Shown here one piece after another: positions 27,667 to 37,994 of a stretch of DNA of 39,136 nt. A program made the position numbers and the translations under genes. The notes below the pieces were generated by a model, which saw nothing but the letters and a program-made list of their open reading frames with translations, made no database searches and was not told where the DNA came from. How positions within the stretch are numbered: position 1 is the first letter of the stretch; each line of letters begins with the position of its first letter. The stretch covers positions 1 through 39,136 of the forward strand of contig JAKOXM010000297.1 in the NCBI GenBank assembly GCA_029781095.1. The letters are read 5' to 3'. Source of the stretch: Bacteroidota bacterium. Lineage in GTDB: Bacteria; Bacteroidota; Bacteroidia; Chitinophagales; Saprospiraceae.

Positions 27667-27674
27667 TATTTTTG
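27667..27674 (+). promoter_or_regulatory. candidate -7 element upstream of queA
   Basis: TATTTTTG (TAnnTTTG) in the 245-bp trpA-queA gap; no clear -33. Confidence 0.3.
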
Positions 27675-27805
27675 CACCCATTTTTAGGGCCGATGCCTTG
27701 AAAAGCAGCCAAAACAACAGTTCACAATAATATTTCGCCAAAGATCGAAATCAAAGGACGCAGCACTGAATCAACAGTGTTAAAATCTGCCCTTGACAAT
27801 TTACA

Positions 27806-28870
27806 ATGCGCACCAAACTTTCCAGTTTCAATTTTAACCTGCCAAAAGAACTCGTCGCGCAGTACCCTGCCGATGAACGCGACCAGAGTCGCCTCATGGT
27901 AGTACACCGCGACACAGGCAAAATCGAACACAAAATTTTCAAAGACATCCTCGGTTATTTCAACGACGGGGATGTAATGGTTTTTAACAACACAAAAGTT
28001 TTTCCCGCAAGACTTTTTGGCCAGAAAGAAAAGACGGGAGCCAAGATTGAAGTGTTTTTGCTCCGGGAACTCAACCATGACGCCCGACTTTGGGACGTGC
28101 TGGTAGATCCCGCCCGCAAAATCAGGGTTGGCAACAAGTTGTATTTCGAAGACGAAAACGGCAATGACGCACTTGTGGCGGAAGTAGTGGATAACACTAC
28201 CTCGCGCGGTCGTACGATTCGGTTTCTCTTCGACGGCACCGAAGATGACTTTCAACGCGAGCTTTCCCGCCTCGGCAACACGCCGCTTCCCAAATACATC
28301 GAGCGCGAGCCGGAAGCCATCGACCGGGACCGCTATCAAACGATCTATGCCAAGGAACTGGGCGCTGTAGCGGCGCCTACGGCGGGGTTGCATTTTAGCC
28401 GGGAACTGATGAAACGCCTCGAATTGAAAGGGGTGAATTTTGCAGAATTGACCCTGCATATCGGCCTGGGCACCTTCCGCACAATCGATGTGGAAGATTT
28501 GTCAAAGCACAAAATGGAAGCCGAGTACTTCAGGATATCAAGGGAGGCGGCGGAAACGGTGAATAAAGGAATCCAGGCCAACAAGAAAATATGCTCGGTC
28601 GGCACTACCGTCATGCGTTCTATTGAAACGGCTGTTTCTGCCGAAAAAATGTTGAAGACCGTAGAAGGCTGGACAAATAAATTCATTTACCCGCCCTACG
28701 AATTCAGCATCGCCAACAGCATGGTCACCAACTTCCACTTGCCAAAATCGAGTCTGCTGATCATGGTATGCGCATTTGGCGGCTTCGAACTCGTCATGGA
28801 AGCCTACAATGAGGCTGTAAAAGAGCAATACCGCTTTTTCAGCTACGGAGATGCCATGCTGATTTTGTAA
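27806..28870 (+). CDS. queA: S-adenosylmethionine:tRNA ribosyltransferase-isomerase
   Basis: [59 protein letters not shown]-like [37 protein letters not shown]. Confidence 0.96.
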   Translation: MRTKLSSFNFNLPKELVAQYPADERDQSRLMVVHRDTGKIEHKIFKDILGYFNDGDVMVFNNTKVFPARLFGQKEKTGAKIEVFLLRELNHDARLWDVLVDPARKIRVGNKLYFEDENGNDALVAEVVDNTTSRGRTIRFLFDGTEDDFQRELSRLGNTPLPKYIEREPEAIDRDRYQTIYAKELGAVAAPTAGLHFSRELMKRLELKGVNFAELTLHIGLGTFRTIDVEDLSKHKMEAEYFRISREAAETVNKGIQANKKICSVGTTVMRSIETAVSAEKMLKTVEGWTNKFIYPPYEFSIANSMVTNFHLPKSSLLIMVCAFGGFELVMEAYNEAVKEQYRFFSYGDAMLIL

Positions 28871-29015
28871 AAATCGAAGCCTCGATCGCTTTTTCTTTTT
28901 TACACATGCGTTTGTTTTTTTCAAAATTTGTTTTGAAAACAATCGTTGTGAAGCAACCCATACGCTGAAAACCTGTTGTTAGAACCTCAACTTTTTTAAC
29001 GAACGATAAGACTCT

Positions 29016-29237
29016 ATGTACTGGACTCTTGAACTGGCCTCCTACCTCGAAGAAGCCCCCTGGCCGGCTACTAAAGACGAATTGATTGATTATGCCATCC
29101 GCTCCGGCGCACCTGGCGAGGTAATCGATAACCTGGAAGAACTGGAAGACGACGGTGAGATGTATGAAGGCATCGAAGATATTTGGCCCGATTATCCCCG
29201 ACACGATGACTTTTTCTTCAATGAGGATGAATATTAG
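29016..29237 (+). CDS. DUF2795-like small acidic protein
   Basis: YWTLELASYLEEAPWPATKDELIDYAIRSGAPGEVIDNLEELEDDGEMYEGIEDIWPDYP. Confidence 0.8.
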   Translation: MYWTLELASYLEEAPWPATKDELIDYAIRSGAPGEVIDNLEELEDDGEMYEGIEDIWPDYPRHDDFFFNEDEY

Positions 29238-29258
29238 CGCCTTTACAGCCTTTTGATA

Positions 29259-29293
29259 AACGGGGTTGTTGCCTTGCCGGCAACAACCCCGTT
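29259..29293. terminator. bidirectional intrinsic terminator
   Basis: AACGGGGTTGTTGCC-ttgcc-GGCAACAACCCCGTT followed by GTTTTTA; between convergent genes. Confidence 0.85.
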
Positions 29294-29300
29294 GTTTTTA

Positions 29301-32300
29301 CTAGCGCAGTATTTGCAAGTAGCCGCTCATCGGTTTTTCGCCATCGCCAAGGTCTATTTGATAAAAATAGGTCCCGTCGGGCAGGTAGTGGCCATTCCAG
29401 GTTCCGTCCCAGGCGTGTTGATTGGTATAACTCTTTTGTTCAAAGACGAGGTTGCCCCAACGGTTGAATATCCGAACCTCGTTCTCCGGATACAACTCGA
29501 TTCCGGCAATATGCCATACGTCGTTTTTGCCATCTCCATTGGGTGATATTCCGTTGTATATCAGTACTTTATCACAAAGAACGGTCACCTTCACAAGGGC
29601 CGAGGATCGCAGCCCGGTCGTATCTGTAATCTGATATGTAAATGTATCGATGCCACAGAAATCATGTTCGGGATGGTAGGTGACTTTTGCAAAAAAATCG
29701 TCGTACGTCAATTGTCCAAAATCAGGATTGTTCAATATGTCAAAGCCCGAGAGGCCCGACCTGTTTCCCTTGATGCCCCGGATGATGTCGTTGGCAATGA
29801 GGTCCATTTCAACCGCTGTGTTCTTAGGGGTTGCTGCTGCATCCGGCACGGCTATCAGATTTTGCCCGCTGGAGCCGCCTGAGCAATTCAGTTGAAATTT
29901 GATGTTGTATTCACAAAAAGTAATATTGTTCAGAACCTGTATTTCATGAAAACCCGTATCGAGCCGGAATCCGATATTGGTTCCGCAGGCAGCAAAACCG
30001 GAAAACAGATTACCGTGGTCGCTGATGCTGTAATCATCGAGATCCTGGCTTGCAATATTGGTGCAAAAAATTGTGTCTGACAGGCAATTCGACAAATTCC
30101 AGACGATATTACCCTGATTATCAGGCGTATAATTGTGGAGGGGCGGGCAACCGGTACAAACAACTTTTACATGTATGGTATCGAGGCAGCCGGTTTCGGC
30201 ACGTCTGAAGGTAATTTCATGGGCGCCGGTTGCGAAACGCATAACGGTGCCCATCGCAATGTTTTTTGTTACAGGCGAGACCTTGTATGTATGATCCTGT
30301 GCTGACAGTATATTTAACGGTCCATAGTTCTGGGCGATATTTCCGCCAATGAAAACCGAGTCTTTTTCGAGAGACCAGCCGGGTGAAGGGTCATTTTTAT
30401 TCAGGATACTCAACAATTCATAGGCATTGGTAAAAAAACCTGAATATGTCTGGCCGTTCACAGTCCACTCGTTCAGTTGATATGGCCCTCCGTTTAATCG
30501 GATGGTGTATGAGAGCACGGTGCCCGGGTTGCATGGCGAAAAGGAGGATGCGGCATAAGGCAGGCCGTTGTCCAGAATGACATACTCGCCAATCTGGGAA
30601 AATGGGACGGGGACGCAAGACTCGGCGCCGGCGTCACAATCACTCGCGGAAAGAGTAAGGCCGGTCGGCAAAAAAATACCGTCTGAGCAGCCGTCCTGCG
30701 CCAGAACGGTCGGGATGTAGCAGATAATCCGGCATTGGCGTAATACCGTATCGCACACCGCCAGACTGATGTAATCAACATTATACCCCGTTTGTCCGAA
30801 CGACTGAAAGGTTATACATGCCGAAACAGGGTCGATCGTGTAGGATCCAAAGGCGTCGCTGGCGCCATTCAGGCCGGACCCGTCCAGACTGGATACCTTC
30901 CGGTTATTAAAATTGGCAGGTACATATCCGCACGCTGTGGCTGAACTGCCCTCCTGCACGGCAAAATAGATGGAGTCCTTTTCCGGTGGAACTGTCGTAA
31001 TGTTCACAACAATACAGATCGTATCACTCAGGCCCGTCGTAGGGGCATGTATGGCAACACACAGAGGGTCGATGCCAAATGCGGGGACGAGACCGGCCTT
31101 GTACACCGCGCAGCCCGAAGGGCTGAGCGACCAGGTCCCAAAAAGAGGATTGTTCGGGCCGACGACCGAAAATGATACGTCGCCTGCATCAACACCCGCG
31201 GGCGGCATCAGGCAAATCGAATCCGTCTTGCCTGCGCCAACTACCAGCAGTAGCGTTTCCGGCGTACCACAGTAAGAAGGAATCAACACAGAATCAACGG
31301 GATACGCGCAAAACAGACTATCGTATACGGTAGCATGATAGTAGCCTGCTTGCAGGTTCGCACGATTCACCGGATTATCAAAACCCGGCAAATCTGCCCA
31401 ATCGACAATAAATCTGCCGTTGCCGCCCGTCAGTGTCATTTGTATGCTGCCACCTTCATTGCAGGTAGCCGCCACAGCGTTTGCGCCCGCTACAAAAACG
31501 GGTGGTTCGGATATGAGAAATGTATCAACGGGAAGCAAACAGCTGTCTGCATCTGCAATTTGGAGGAAATATGTACCGGCGGCAAGACTCCCGGGCGATT
31601 GGGGTGTACCATTCGCATCCCAGAGCGCAAATGTGTACGGTGTTTTGAAGTTGGGGCCGGGCACAACGTCGAATTCAACATTCCCCTGGCCGGAACCCGC
31701 GCATTGGATATTAAAGGGGTGAATATTGACCGTACCAGATAGCGGCGCTTCCGTCATAATGATAGTTACCGTATCAAGGCAGCCTGTCAGATTATCGACA
31801 ACAAAAAAAGTAAAAATCCCCGGCGGGAGATCCGAAACGACCGGTGTATTGCCAAAACTGTAACTGTATTGCCCGGAGCCGCCGGTCACTTTTACCGTCG
31901 CTGTTCCGGCAGGCAGTCCGCACTTGGCGGGCTCGGTTATTTCATAGGTCGTTTTCAATGGGTTGGTATTCGGTACGCACACTTTCAAAACAGCATAACA
32001 GCCGGTGCCCGGTTCGGTGGCCGTTACATAATAGCATCCGCTGTCCAGGCCGCTGTTGACAGCGCCGGTTTCTCCATTGCTCCACATGTAATCAAGGCTT
32101 GCCGGTGACAGGGTTACTTTACCGTTGGAGGCTACACAATTAGAAGGCAACACCTCGGCAACCTGCACGGCAGGGCCGTTCGAGTTATTGATAATGACGG
32201 TAGTGTCGAGTGTGCAGGCCGGGCTGGATGTATTGATAATATGAATATGATATGCCCCGGCTTTGAGGCCAAAGGCAATATTTGAATCGGAAACATCGGG

Positions 32301-32516
32301 CGTCCAGTGAAAGGAATACCCCGTATTGCCGCCCGCCAAACTGATCAGGATAACGCCTGCCGAATCACCGCAGGCAGAGTTGGTGATAATAAGAGAACTG
32401 ATTTGGATCGGGTTGTCGCAAGTATCGGTTGTAACTGCTCCCAGGCAACGGTTATTCGGAAAAAAATGAAGCAAGACGAGGGTTCCCGCGATCAATAAGG
32501 GACGTCGGATATTCAT
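29301..32516 (-). CDS. large secreted repeat protein with gliding-motility-type (T9SS type B) C-terminal domain
   Basis: About 1071 aa from Met MNIRRPLLIAGTLVLL (signal peptide); SprB-like repeat segments; C-terminal LIYNGISPNGDGKNDVWHIAGIELYPENEVRIFNRWGNLVFEQKSYTNQHAWDGTWNGHYLPDGTYFYQIDLGDG. Confidence 0.87.
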   Translation of the reverse strand: MNIRRPLLIAGTLVLLHFFPNNRCLGAVTTDTCDNPIQISSLIITNSACGDSAGVILISLAGGNTGYSFHWTPDVSDSNIAFGLKAGAYHIHIINTSSPACTLDTTVIINNSNGPAVQVAEVLPSNCVASNGKVTLSPASLDYMWSNGETGAVNSGLDSGCYYVTATEPGTGCYAVLKVCVPNTNPLKTTYEITEPAKCGLPAGTATVKVTGGSGQYSYSFGNTPVVSDLPPGIFTFFVVDNLTGCLDTVTIIMTEAPLSGTVNIHPFNIQCAGSGQGNVEFDVVPGPNFKTPYTFALWDANGTPQSPGSLAAGTYFLQIADADSCLLPVDTFLISEPPVFVAGANAVAATCNEGGSIQMTLTGGNGRFIVDWADLPGFDNPVNRANLQAGYYHATVYDSLFCAYPVDSVLIPSYCGTPETLLLVVGAGKTDSICLMPPAGVDAGDVSFSVVGPNNPLFGTWSLSPSGCAVYKAGLVPAFGIDPLCVAIHAPTTGLSDTICIVVNITTVPPEKDSIYFAVQEGSSATACGYVPANFNNRKVSSLDGSGLNGASDAFGSYTIDPVSACITFQSFGQTGYNVDYISLAVCDTVLRQCRIICYIPTVLAQDGCSDGIFLPTGLTLSASDCDAGAESCVPVPFSQIGEYVILDNGLPYAASSFSPCNPGTVLSYTIRLNGGPYQLNEWTVNGQTYSGFFTNAYELLSILNKNDPSPGWSLEKDSVFIGGNIAQNYGPLNILSAQDHTYKVSPVTKNIAMGTVMRFATGAHEITFRRAETGCLDTIHVKVVCTGCPPLHNYTPDNQGNIVWNLSNCLSDTIFCTNIASQDLDDYSISDHGNLFSGFAACGTNIGFRLDTGFHEIQVLNNITFCEYNIKFQLNCSGGSSGQNLIAVPDAAATPKNTAVEMDLIANDIIRGIKGNRSGLSGFDILNNPDFGQLTYDDFFAKVTYHPEHDFCGIDTFTYQITDTTGLRSSALVKVTVLCDKVLIYNGISPNGDGKNDVWHIAGIELYPENEVRIFNRWGNLVFEQKSYTNQHAWDGTWNGHYLPDGTYFYQIDLGDGEKPMSGYLQILR

Positions 32517-32810
32517 GGCAATTTCGTTCGGAGTAATGACGAGGTAAGAAAAATGGAAGGAAAAAGGATCGGCCGGCAGCGGGCGCCCGGGACTAAAAAA
32601 AGGATAGCCAAACGTTTGGAACAGCAAAAATACTTGCCATTCCCACATTTGTATATACTTGTTTCTAAAACAATGCCAAAAAATATTGTAATATTTTTTG
32701 AGAGAACGATAACATATATTATTTATTATCAATGGTTTATGAAATATATTGTCTGAAATAATCTCCGACAAACATATTAAAATGTTCTTTTTATCCACAA
32801 GCCTCCTGTA

Positions 32811-32818
32811 TACTTTTG
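32811..32818 (+). promoter_or_regulatory. candidate -7 element upstream of crp/fnr gene
   Basis: TACTTTTG (TAnnTTTG). Confidence 0.3.
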
Positions 32819-32979
32819 TATCGTAAAGAAAATCAAGCCCCAAACATCCTTCGAGCATATCCCGGTAAGGGCAAATTCCTGTCACATTTTGTTCCGAACC
32901 GGAGCGTGTTTTAATCCGAACAAACTACGGGATTTACGCAAATAAACAACAACTGCTTTCTAACAAAAACTACTACGTT

Positions 32980-33660
32980 ATGGAACTGAGCTCAATGATT
33001 CAATTCCTTGGAAAACTTTCCGTATTGACCCCGCTGAGCACCGTTGAATTGGAGCAACTTGCCGCTATTGCCCAGTTTCGGAAGGCGCCAAAATTTCAAT
33101 TCATTTTTATGCCCGACGAACCCGCCGATTATCTGTACCTCCTGATAAAAGGCCGGGTAAAAACGGGTACTTTTTCGCAGGACGGCCGGGAAGTGATAAA
33201 AGAGATATTGCAACCTGAAATGCTTTTTGGCGATCTGGCCCTGGCGGGTGAAACGAGGAGAAGCGAATTTGCCCAGGCGCTTCACGATGAAGTGGAGTAC
33301 CTGTCGATCAAAATCGCCGACTTCCAGCAATTGATGCAACAAAACCAGCGCCTCGTTTTTGCATGTTTGCAGCACCTGACCCAGAGACTGCAACGCGTGG
33401 AAGAACGTCTGGCAAAACTGGTGTTGAAGGATGCCCGGGAGCGAATCATCGAGTTTCTGGTAGAAACAGCTGGCAAGGAAGGCCGCCGCGTGGGCTACGA
33501 AACATTACTAAAGCACCATTTGACCCAGCAGGATATCGCCAATCTGACGGGTACAAGCCGTCAGACAGTCACCTCGGTGCTGAATGACCTGCGAAAGTCA
33601 AACCTGATCTATTTCAATCGCAACAGTATTCTTATCCGCGATATTGAAAAACTCGCCTGA
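32980..33660 (+). CDS. Crp/Fnr family transcriptional regulator
   Basis: cNMP-binding-like domain (PADYLYLLIKGRVKTGTFSQDGREVIKEILQPEMLFGDLALAGE) and C-terminal HTH (LTQQDIANLTGTSRQTVTSVLNDLRKSNLI). Confidence 0.92.
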   Translation: MELSSMIQFLGKLSVLTPLSTVELEQLAAIAQFRKAPKFQFIFMPDEPADYLYLLIKGRVKTGTFSQDGREVIKEILQPEMLFGDLALAGETRRSEFAQALHDEVEYLSIKIADFQQLMQQNQRLVFACLQHLTQRLQRVEERLAKLVLKDARERIIEFLVETAGKEGRRVGYETLLKHHLTQQDIANLTGTSRQTVTSVLNDLRKSNLIYFNRNSILIRDIEKLA

Positions 33661-33706
33661 ACACGACCATGCAAATAAATACAAATACGCTGCAAGTTTG
33701 ATTCGC

Positions 33707-33732
33707 AAAGGCTTCCGGGAACGGAAGCCTTT
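33707..33732 (+). terminator. intrinsic terminator after crp/fnr gene
   Basis: AAAGGCTTCCG-ggaa-CGGAAGCCTTT followed by cgcttttaaaa. Confidence 0.75.
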
Positions 33733-33869
33733 CGCTTTTAAAAGCACTTTTGCAACATTCGTTTTTTTGCAAAACACAACCGGGTTCGAATCAGGTAAAG
33801 CCTCGATCAGGATACAAATATGCGCTGCCGTTGTCGGATAAATTTCGGGAAAACCCTGGAATTTGGTTT

Positions 33870-34940
33870 TCAAATCCGCTGCCGGACCTGCTCTGCTATC
33901 TTTTCAAGCATCTCGACTACCCGCGGCTTGTATTCTTCGTTGGCATATTTTTCTATGCCGCTTATGATACGGCCGACACTCCATATAGAACCCGTCTGCC
34001 GTGTATTGGCATTCAATACATCAAAATCCTGCGACATGATAAACATGTTTTTGGAGGGTACGGCCAGATCGGCATACAGCCTGAGGGACAAGGCCACGAT
34101 AGATTTTACAGTGAATATTTCATCCCAGTCCATGTCATTGCTGACGTAGCAGGCATCGTCGGCAGAAAGGCTTTGCCAGCGGGCCTTGTATTTTTGAAGT
34201 ATGTCACTCGGCCCGTCATAATTCTGGATAAACTGCGCGATCCGCTTGTATGGCGGCCGGCCGGTTATCTGGATCGGCCCGCGGCCCCGGAACTTGTAAA
34301 AGTCAGCCTGCATCACAAAACCCGTGACAGCAAGGTCTTCAATAACCGGAAATCTCCCGGAGGGGTAGACATCTCCTTTCCATACGGGGTCCACTTTGTC
34401 CGGTTGTGATGGCGCTGAAAGCACATCGGATAATCCGAGGCCACGGTGTGCCGCACAAAAAACGGGATTGGAAAAACAATCGAAAGCGCTTTTGTTTCCC
34501 GCCAGCGTGTTGTATGATTTTTTGACGCCGCGGACAAGGTCAAATGCATAGGCAAGACCTTCATGCCGGACGCCGTTTTTATCCTTTGCTCCTCTCCCGC
34601 ATAATTCGGTCACCGAGCGAAAACGGCCGCTCGTTTCATTGATCGCTATACACATCAGAGCGGCAAAATCGAATAACGTGATTTCGGATTGTTTGAATAC
34701 CAGTGGAATGGAGTCCCAGAATTCGGCAAACTCGCGTTTGACAGCCATCATATCTTCCCCTTTGCTCAGATCCGGGCTGATTTTTCTGTTAGCGAAGGTG
34801 CCTTTGCCCGCAAGGTTTTTGTTGAACCAGTCAATAAAATCATTGCCGGTTCGTCCGATAAAAAAGCCGTTCAGGTGGGTCGAATTGGCAAATTTGGGCT
34901 CCTGCAGAGCCAGGAAAGCATTATTTGAAAGTGATGCCAT
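33870..34940 (-). CDS. GH19 chitinase / lysozyme-like domain protein, no evident signal peptide
   Basis: FAALMCIAINETSGRFRS and FYKFRGRGPIQITGRPPYKRIAQFI resemble the GH19-type YxGRGPIQLTGxxNY motif; N terminus MASLSNNAFLALQEPKFANSTH is not signal-peptide-like. Confidence 0.55.
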   Translation of the reverse strand: MASLSNNAFLALQEPKFANSTHLNGFFIGRTGNDFIDWFNKNLAGKGTFANRKISPDLSKGEDMMAVKREFAEFWDSIPLVFKQSEITLFDFAALMCIAINETSGRFRSVTELCGRGAKDKNGVRHEGLAYAFDLVRGVKKSYNTLAGNKSAFDCFSNPVFCAAHRGLGLSDVLSAPSQPDKVDPVWKGDVYPSGRFPVIEDLAVTGFVMQADFYKFRGRGPIQITGRPPYKRIAQFIQNYDGPSDILQKYKARWQSLSADDACYVSNDMDWDEIFTVKSIVALSLRLYADLAVPSKNMFIMSQDFDVLNANTRQTGSIWSVGRIISGIEKYANEEYKPRVVEMLEKIAEQVRQRI

Positions 34941-35031
34941 TTGGTTTTGATTTTATAATGTACAGGAAACGCAAGGGAATGCGTTTCCAAATATACTGTT
35001 TTTTTCGTATTTGGTATGCATGCAGGAGTAT

Positions 35032-35937
35032 TTAGACCTTCTCTACCCTGCCCTCTTCGGCTGCATAGGTCTCTGCAAATTGGGTCCTTGCTTCCTGAAG
35101 AAGTTGTTCTTCATTAACATATCTGCCCGAAAAATGACCGATAATCAGCCTTTTCACGCCTGCCTTTCGCGCTATCGAAGCGGCCTGAGTTGCCGTGGAA
35201 TGAAAGGCAATGGCCGCTTCTGCAAGGTGCTCGTCCGTAAACGTCGCTTCATGATAGAGCAGGTCGACGCCGCGGACAACAGAGACAACCGTTTCTGATG
35301 GCGCCGTGTCGCTGCAAAAAGCGAAGGACCGGGGTGCGGGTGGATCAATCGTCAGTTCTGCATTCGGCACTACCCTGCCGTCGGGCAAAACAAAGTCTGC
35401 CCCCGCCTTTATACCCGGGATCATGGAAAACGGGATGTTATATTCATCCGCTTTTTCAGCGCGAAAGTTGCGCGGCCTGATTTTTTCCCTGAACAACCAG
35501 CCGGAAGTCGCTACACGATGGTCGAGGGGGATTGTCCACACCTCAACGTTATGGTTTTCAAATATTTTCGCAGATACGGCAGCATCCACTTCATGAAAGT
35601 CGATGGGATAGGGAAATGTAACTCGGCAAATACGGGCGCTTGTTTCTACCCACTCCCGCAGGCCGGGCGGAGAAAAAACGTGCAGGCGCGCGGTGCGTTT
35701 CTTGAGACACCAGTTTGTCAGCAATCCAAGCAGGCCATACACATGATCTCCGTGCATATGGCTGATAAAAATATGGTTGCAGCGGTCGAATTTCACTTTA
35801 TACCTGTGCAGCTGCATTTGGGTACCCTCTCCGCAATCGATCAGGAATAGTTGGTTATCAACCTGTAATACCTGTGCAGTGTAATGCCTTCCGTGAAAAG
35901 GTCCGCCGGAAGAGGTGCCGAGGATGGTTAGTTGCAT
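35032..35937 (-). CDS. rnz: ribonuclease Z
   Basis: LTILGTSSGGPFHGRHYTAQVLQVDNQLFLIDCGEGTQMQLHRYKVKFDRCNHIFISHMHGDHVYGLLGLL. Confidence 0.95.
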   Translation of the reverse strand: MQLTILGTSSGGPFHGRHYTAQVLQVDNQLFLIDCGEGTQMQLHRYKVKFDRCNHIFISHMHGDHVYGLLGLLTNWCLKKRTARLHVFSPPGLREWVETSARICRVTFPYPIDFHEVDAAVSAKIFENHNVEVWTIPLDHRVATSGWLFREKIRPRNFRAEKADEYNIPFSMIPGIKAGADFVLPDGRVVPNAELTIDPPAPRSFAFCSDTAPSETVVSVVRGVDLLYHEATFTDEHLAEAAIAFHSTATQAASIARKAGVKRLIIGHFSGRYVNEEQLLQEARTQFAETYAAEEGRVEKV

Positions 35938-35970
35938 GGTAGCAGGCAGATGTTGCAGGTTATGGAAATA

Positions 35971-37953
35971 TCATTTCGGCATCACAACCGTCCCGCCCCG
36001 TTTGGCGATCTCGTTCCTCGTTTCAGTCAGTTTTTGTTGTATTTTCATATATCGGATCAGGGTATCCACATCACCCGAATCTGAAGCCGTTTTTATTCGG
36101 CCAAGATTTATCTCGCACATTTTCTGTATTTTACGTAATTTGAAACGGTCGAGCGCCTGTTTCATATCCGTGTCAAAATTGAGGTCGGGCATGGGCTGGT
36201 TTTGCAGGGGGTAATTCCAGCGTTCCACCCAGTTCGGCGAAAGTTCCCATGGCGCTGAAAGCAGATCGACGGCCAGATCCCTGATCTCCTGGGCATCGTG
36301 TTGCAGGAAATAATTTTGATCAAAAGTCCCTCCTTTTACCAGCACATCATGGCAAAGAGAGGCCACTTTGCCATAGAGCGGATTGTCGAAGTTCCCAAGC
36401 GAATCCTCTATATCTGCCAGAATGTACTCTGCAACGCTGATATTCTCTTTTTCAAGGATTTGATTCCCGTATTGCACCAGCATGCGCACGATATCGCGTT
36501 CCTGAAACTCATCTCCGCGCGACATGTTCTTTTCGCGTACGGGTGCGCCGAACTCCGGCTCGGCAACCGGGAAATTGGGATCGGGCGACACATCCGGCGA
36601 ATCACTGGCTGCTCCGGGCTGGCGCGCTGTTTTTTCTTCGCGCTTTTTGATGGTGCCGGTGATCAGTTTATTCGACTCGCTCACCAATACCTGTTCGGAT
36701 ACGTCAAGCAGCGAGGAGCACTCCTTCAGGTATACGCTGCGTTTGATCGGGTCCGGTATTTTGGCGATACTTGCGACAATATCCTTCACCAGTCCCGCTT
36801 TTTTGATAGGATCTCCCTGTGTTTCGGCCAGCAACAGGTGCGTTTTGAAGAGAATGAAATCTTTCGCGTTCGCAGACACGAATTTTACGAACTCTTCACC
36901 GCCCAAATCGCGCACATAGGAATCAGGGTCGTGGCCATCCGGCAACAGGCATATCTTCACGTTCATGTCCTGTTCCAGCGCGAGGTCGAGTCCGCGCAAG
37001 GCCGCTTTCACGCCCGCAGGATCGCCGTCATAAATGATCTTGAGGTTGTTGGTGTTGCGCTTGATCAATTGAAGTTGCCCTTCCGTCAGTGATGTGCCGC
37101 TGGAAGCCACGACGTTTTCAATGCCCGCCTGGTGCAAAGAGATCACATCCATGTACCCTTCCACCAGAATACATTCATCCAGTTGGCGGATGGCTTTCTT
37201 GGCCTGAAAAGCGCCGTAGAGTATCTTGTTCTTGACGTAAATCTCCGTTTCCGGGCTGTTGATGTATTTCGGGATCGTTTTATCCGAAGACATGGTGCGC
37301 CCTGCGAATGCGGCCACCTTGCCGGAAAGATTGTGGATCGCGAACATGACGCGGCCCCTGAAAAAGTCGCGCGAGCCGTCCTGACTGCTCAGTCCGACTT
37401 TTTTTATCATATCCTGGCTGTGACCGGTGGCTTTGGCGCGGCGCACGAGCAGGTCGCGTTGTTCGGGAGCGTACCCGAGACCGAATGTCCGAATTGTTTC
37501 CTCCCTGAGACCGCGTTGTTTGAAGTAGGCAAGCGCGACGGATTTACCCTCGTCCGTATTAAAAAGTTGCTCCTGGAAGTGCTGGAGGGCAAAATCATTG
37601 ACTATGTAGAGAGAGTCGGCCAGTTGAAGTTCTGCCACCTGCTCCGGCGTACGCTCAACCTCCTGTATATCAATGCTGTATTTGCGCGCCAGCCAGCGCA
37701 GGGCGTCCACATAGGTCAGGTTTTCATGTTCCTTCAGGAATGTGATGGCATCGCCGCCCTTTCCGCAACCGAAACATTTAAAGATATTTCGTGTGGGGTT
37801 GACGTTAAAAGACGGGGTTTTTTCGCCGTGAAAAGGGCATAGGCCAATCAGATTCACGCCGCGTTTCCGCAAGGTGACGAATTCTTCCACGACTTCTTCT
37901 ATTCGCACAGCGTCGAGGATCTCCTGTACCTGTTTTGGTGGAATCATGCTCAA
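35971..37953 (-). CDS. dnaG: DNA primase
   Basis: Zinc finger LIGLCPFHGEKTPSFNVNPTRNIFKCFGCGKGGDAITFL; TOPRIM CILVEGYMDVISLHQAGIENVVASSGTSLTEGQ; IIYDGDPAGVKAALRG. Confidence 0.97.
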   Translation of the reverse strand: MSMIPPKQVQEILDAVRIEEVVEEFVTLRKRGVNLIGLCPFHGEKTPSFNVNPTRNIFKCFGCGKGGDAITFLKEHENLTYVDALRWLARKYSIDIQEVERTPEQVAELQLADSLYIVNDFALQHFQEQLFNTDEGKSVALAYFKQRGLREETIRTFGLGYAPEQRDLLVRRAKATGHSQDMIKKVGLSSQDGSRDFFRGRVMFAIHNLSGKVAAFAGRTMSSDKTIPKYINSPETEIYVKNKILYGAFQAKKAIRQLDECILVEGYMDVISLHQAGIENVVASSGTSLTEGQLQLIKRNTNNLKIIYDGDPAGVKAALRGLDLALEQDMNVKICLLPDGHDPDSYVRDLGGEEFVKFVSANAKDFILFKTHLLLAETQGDPIKKAGLVKDIVASIAKIPDPIKRSVYLKECSSLLDVSEQVLVSESNKLITGTIKKREEKTARQPGAASDSPDVSPDPNFPVAEPEFGAPVREKNMSRGDEFQERDIVRMLVQYGNQILEKENISVAEYILADIEDSLGNFDNPLYGKVASLCHDVLVKGGTFDQNYFLQHDAQEIRDLAVDLLSAPWELSPNWVERWNYPLQNQPMPDLNFDTDMKQALDRFKLRKIQKMCEINLGRIKTASDSGDVDTLIRYMKIQQKLTETRNEIAKRGGTVVMPK

Positions 37954-37994
37954 AAATAGAGATGATAATCGGGTTTACCAAACCCTCGCTTCCA

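Noticed and set aside
36298-37092. 264-aa plus-strand ORF antisense to dnaG
   Set aside because: dnaG clearly coded on the minus strand
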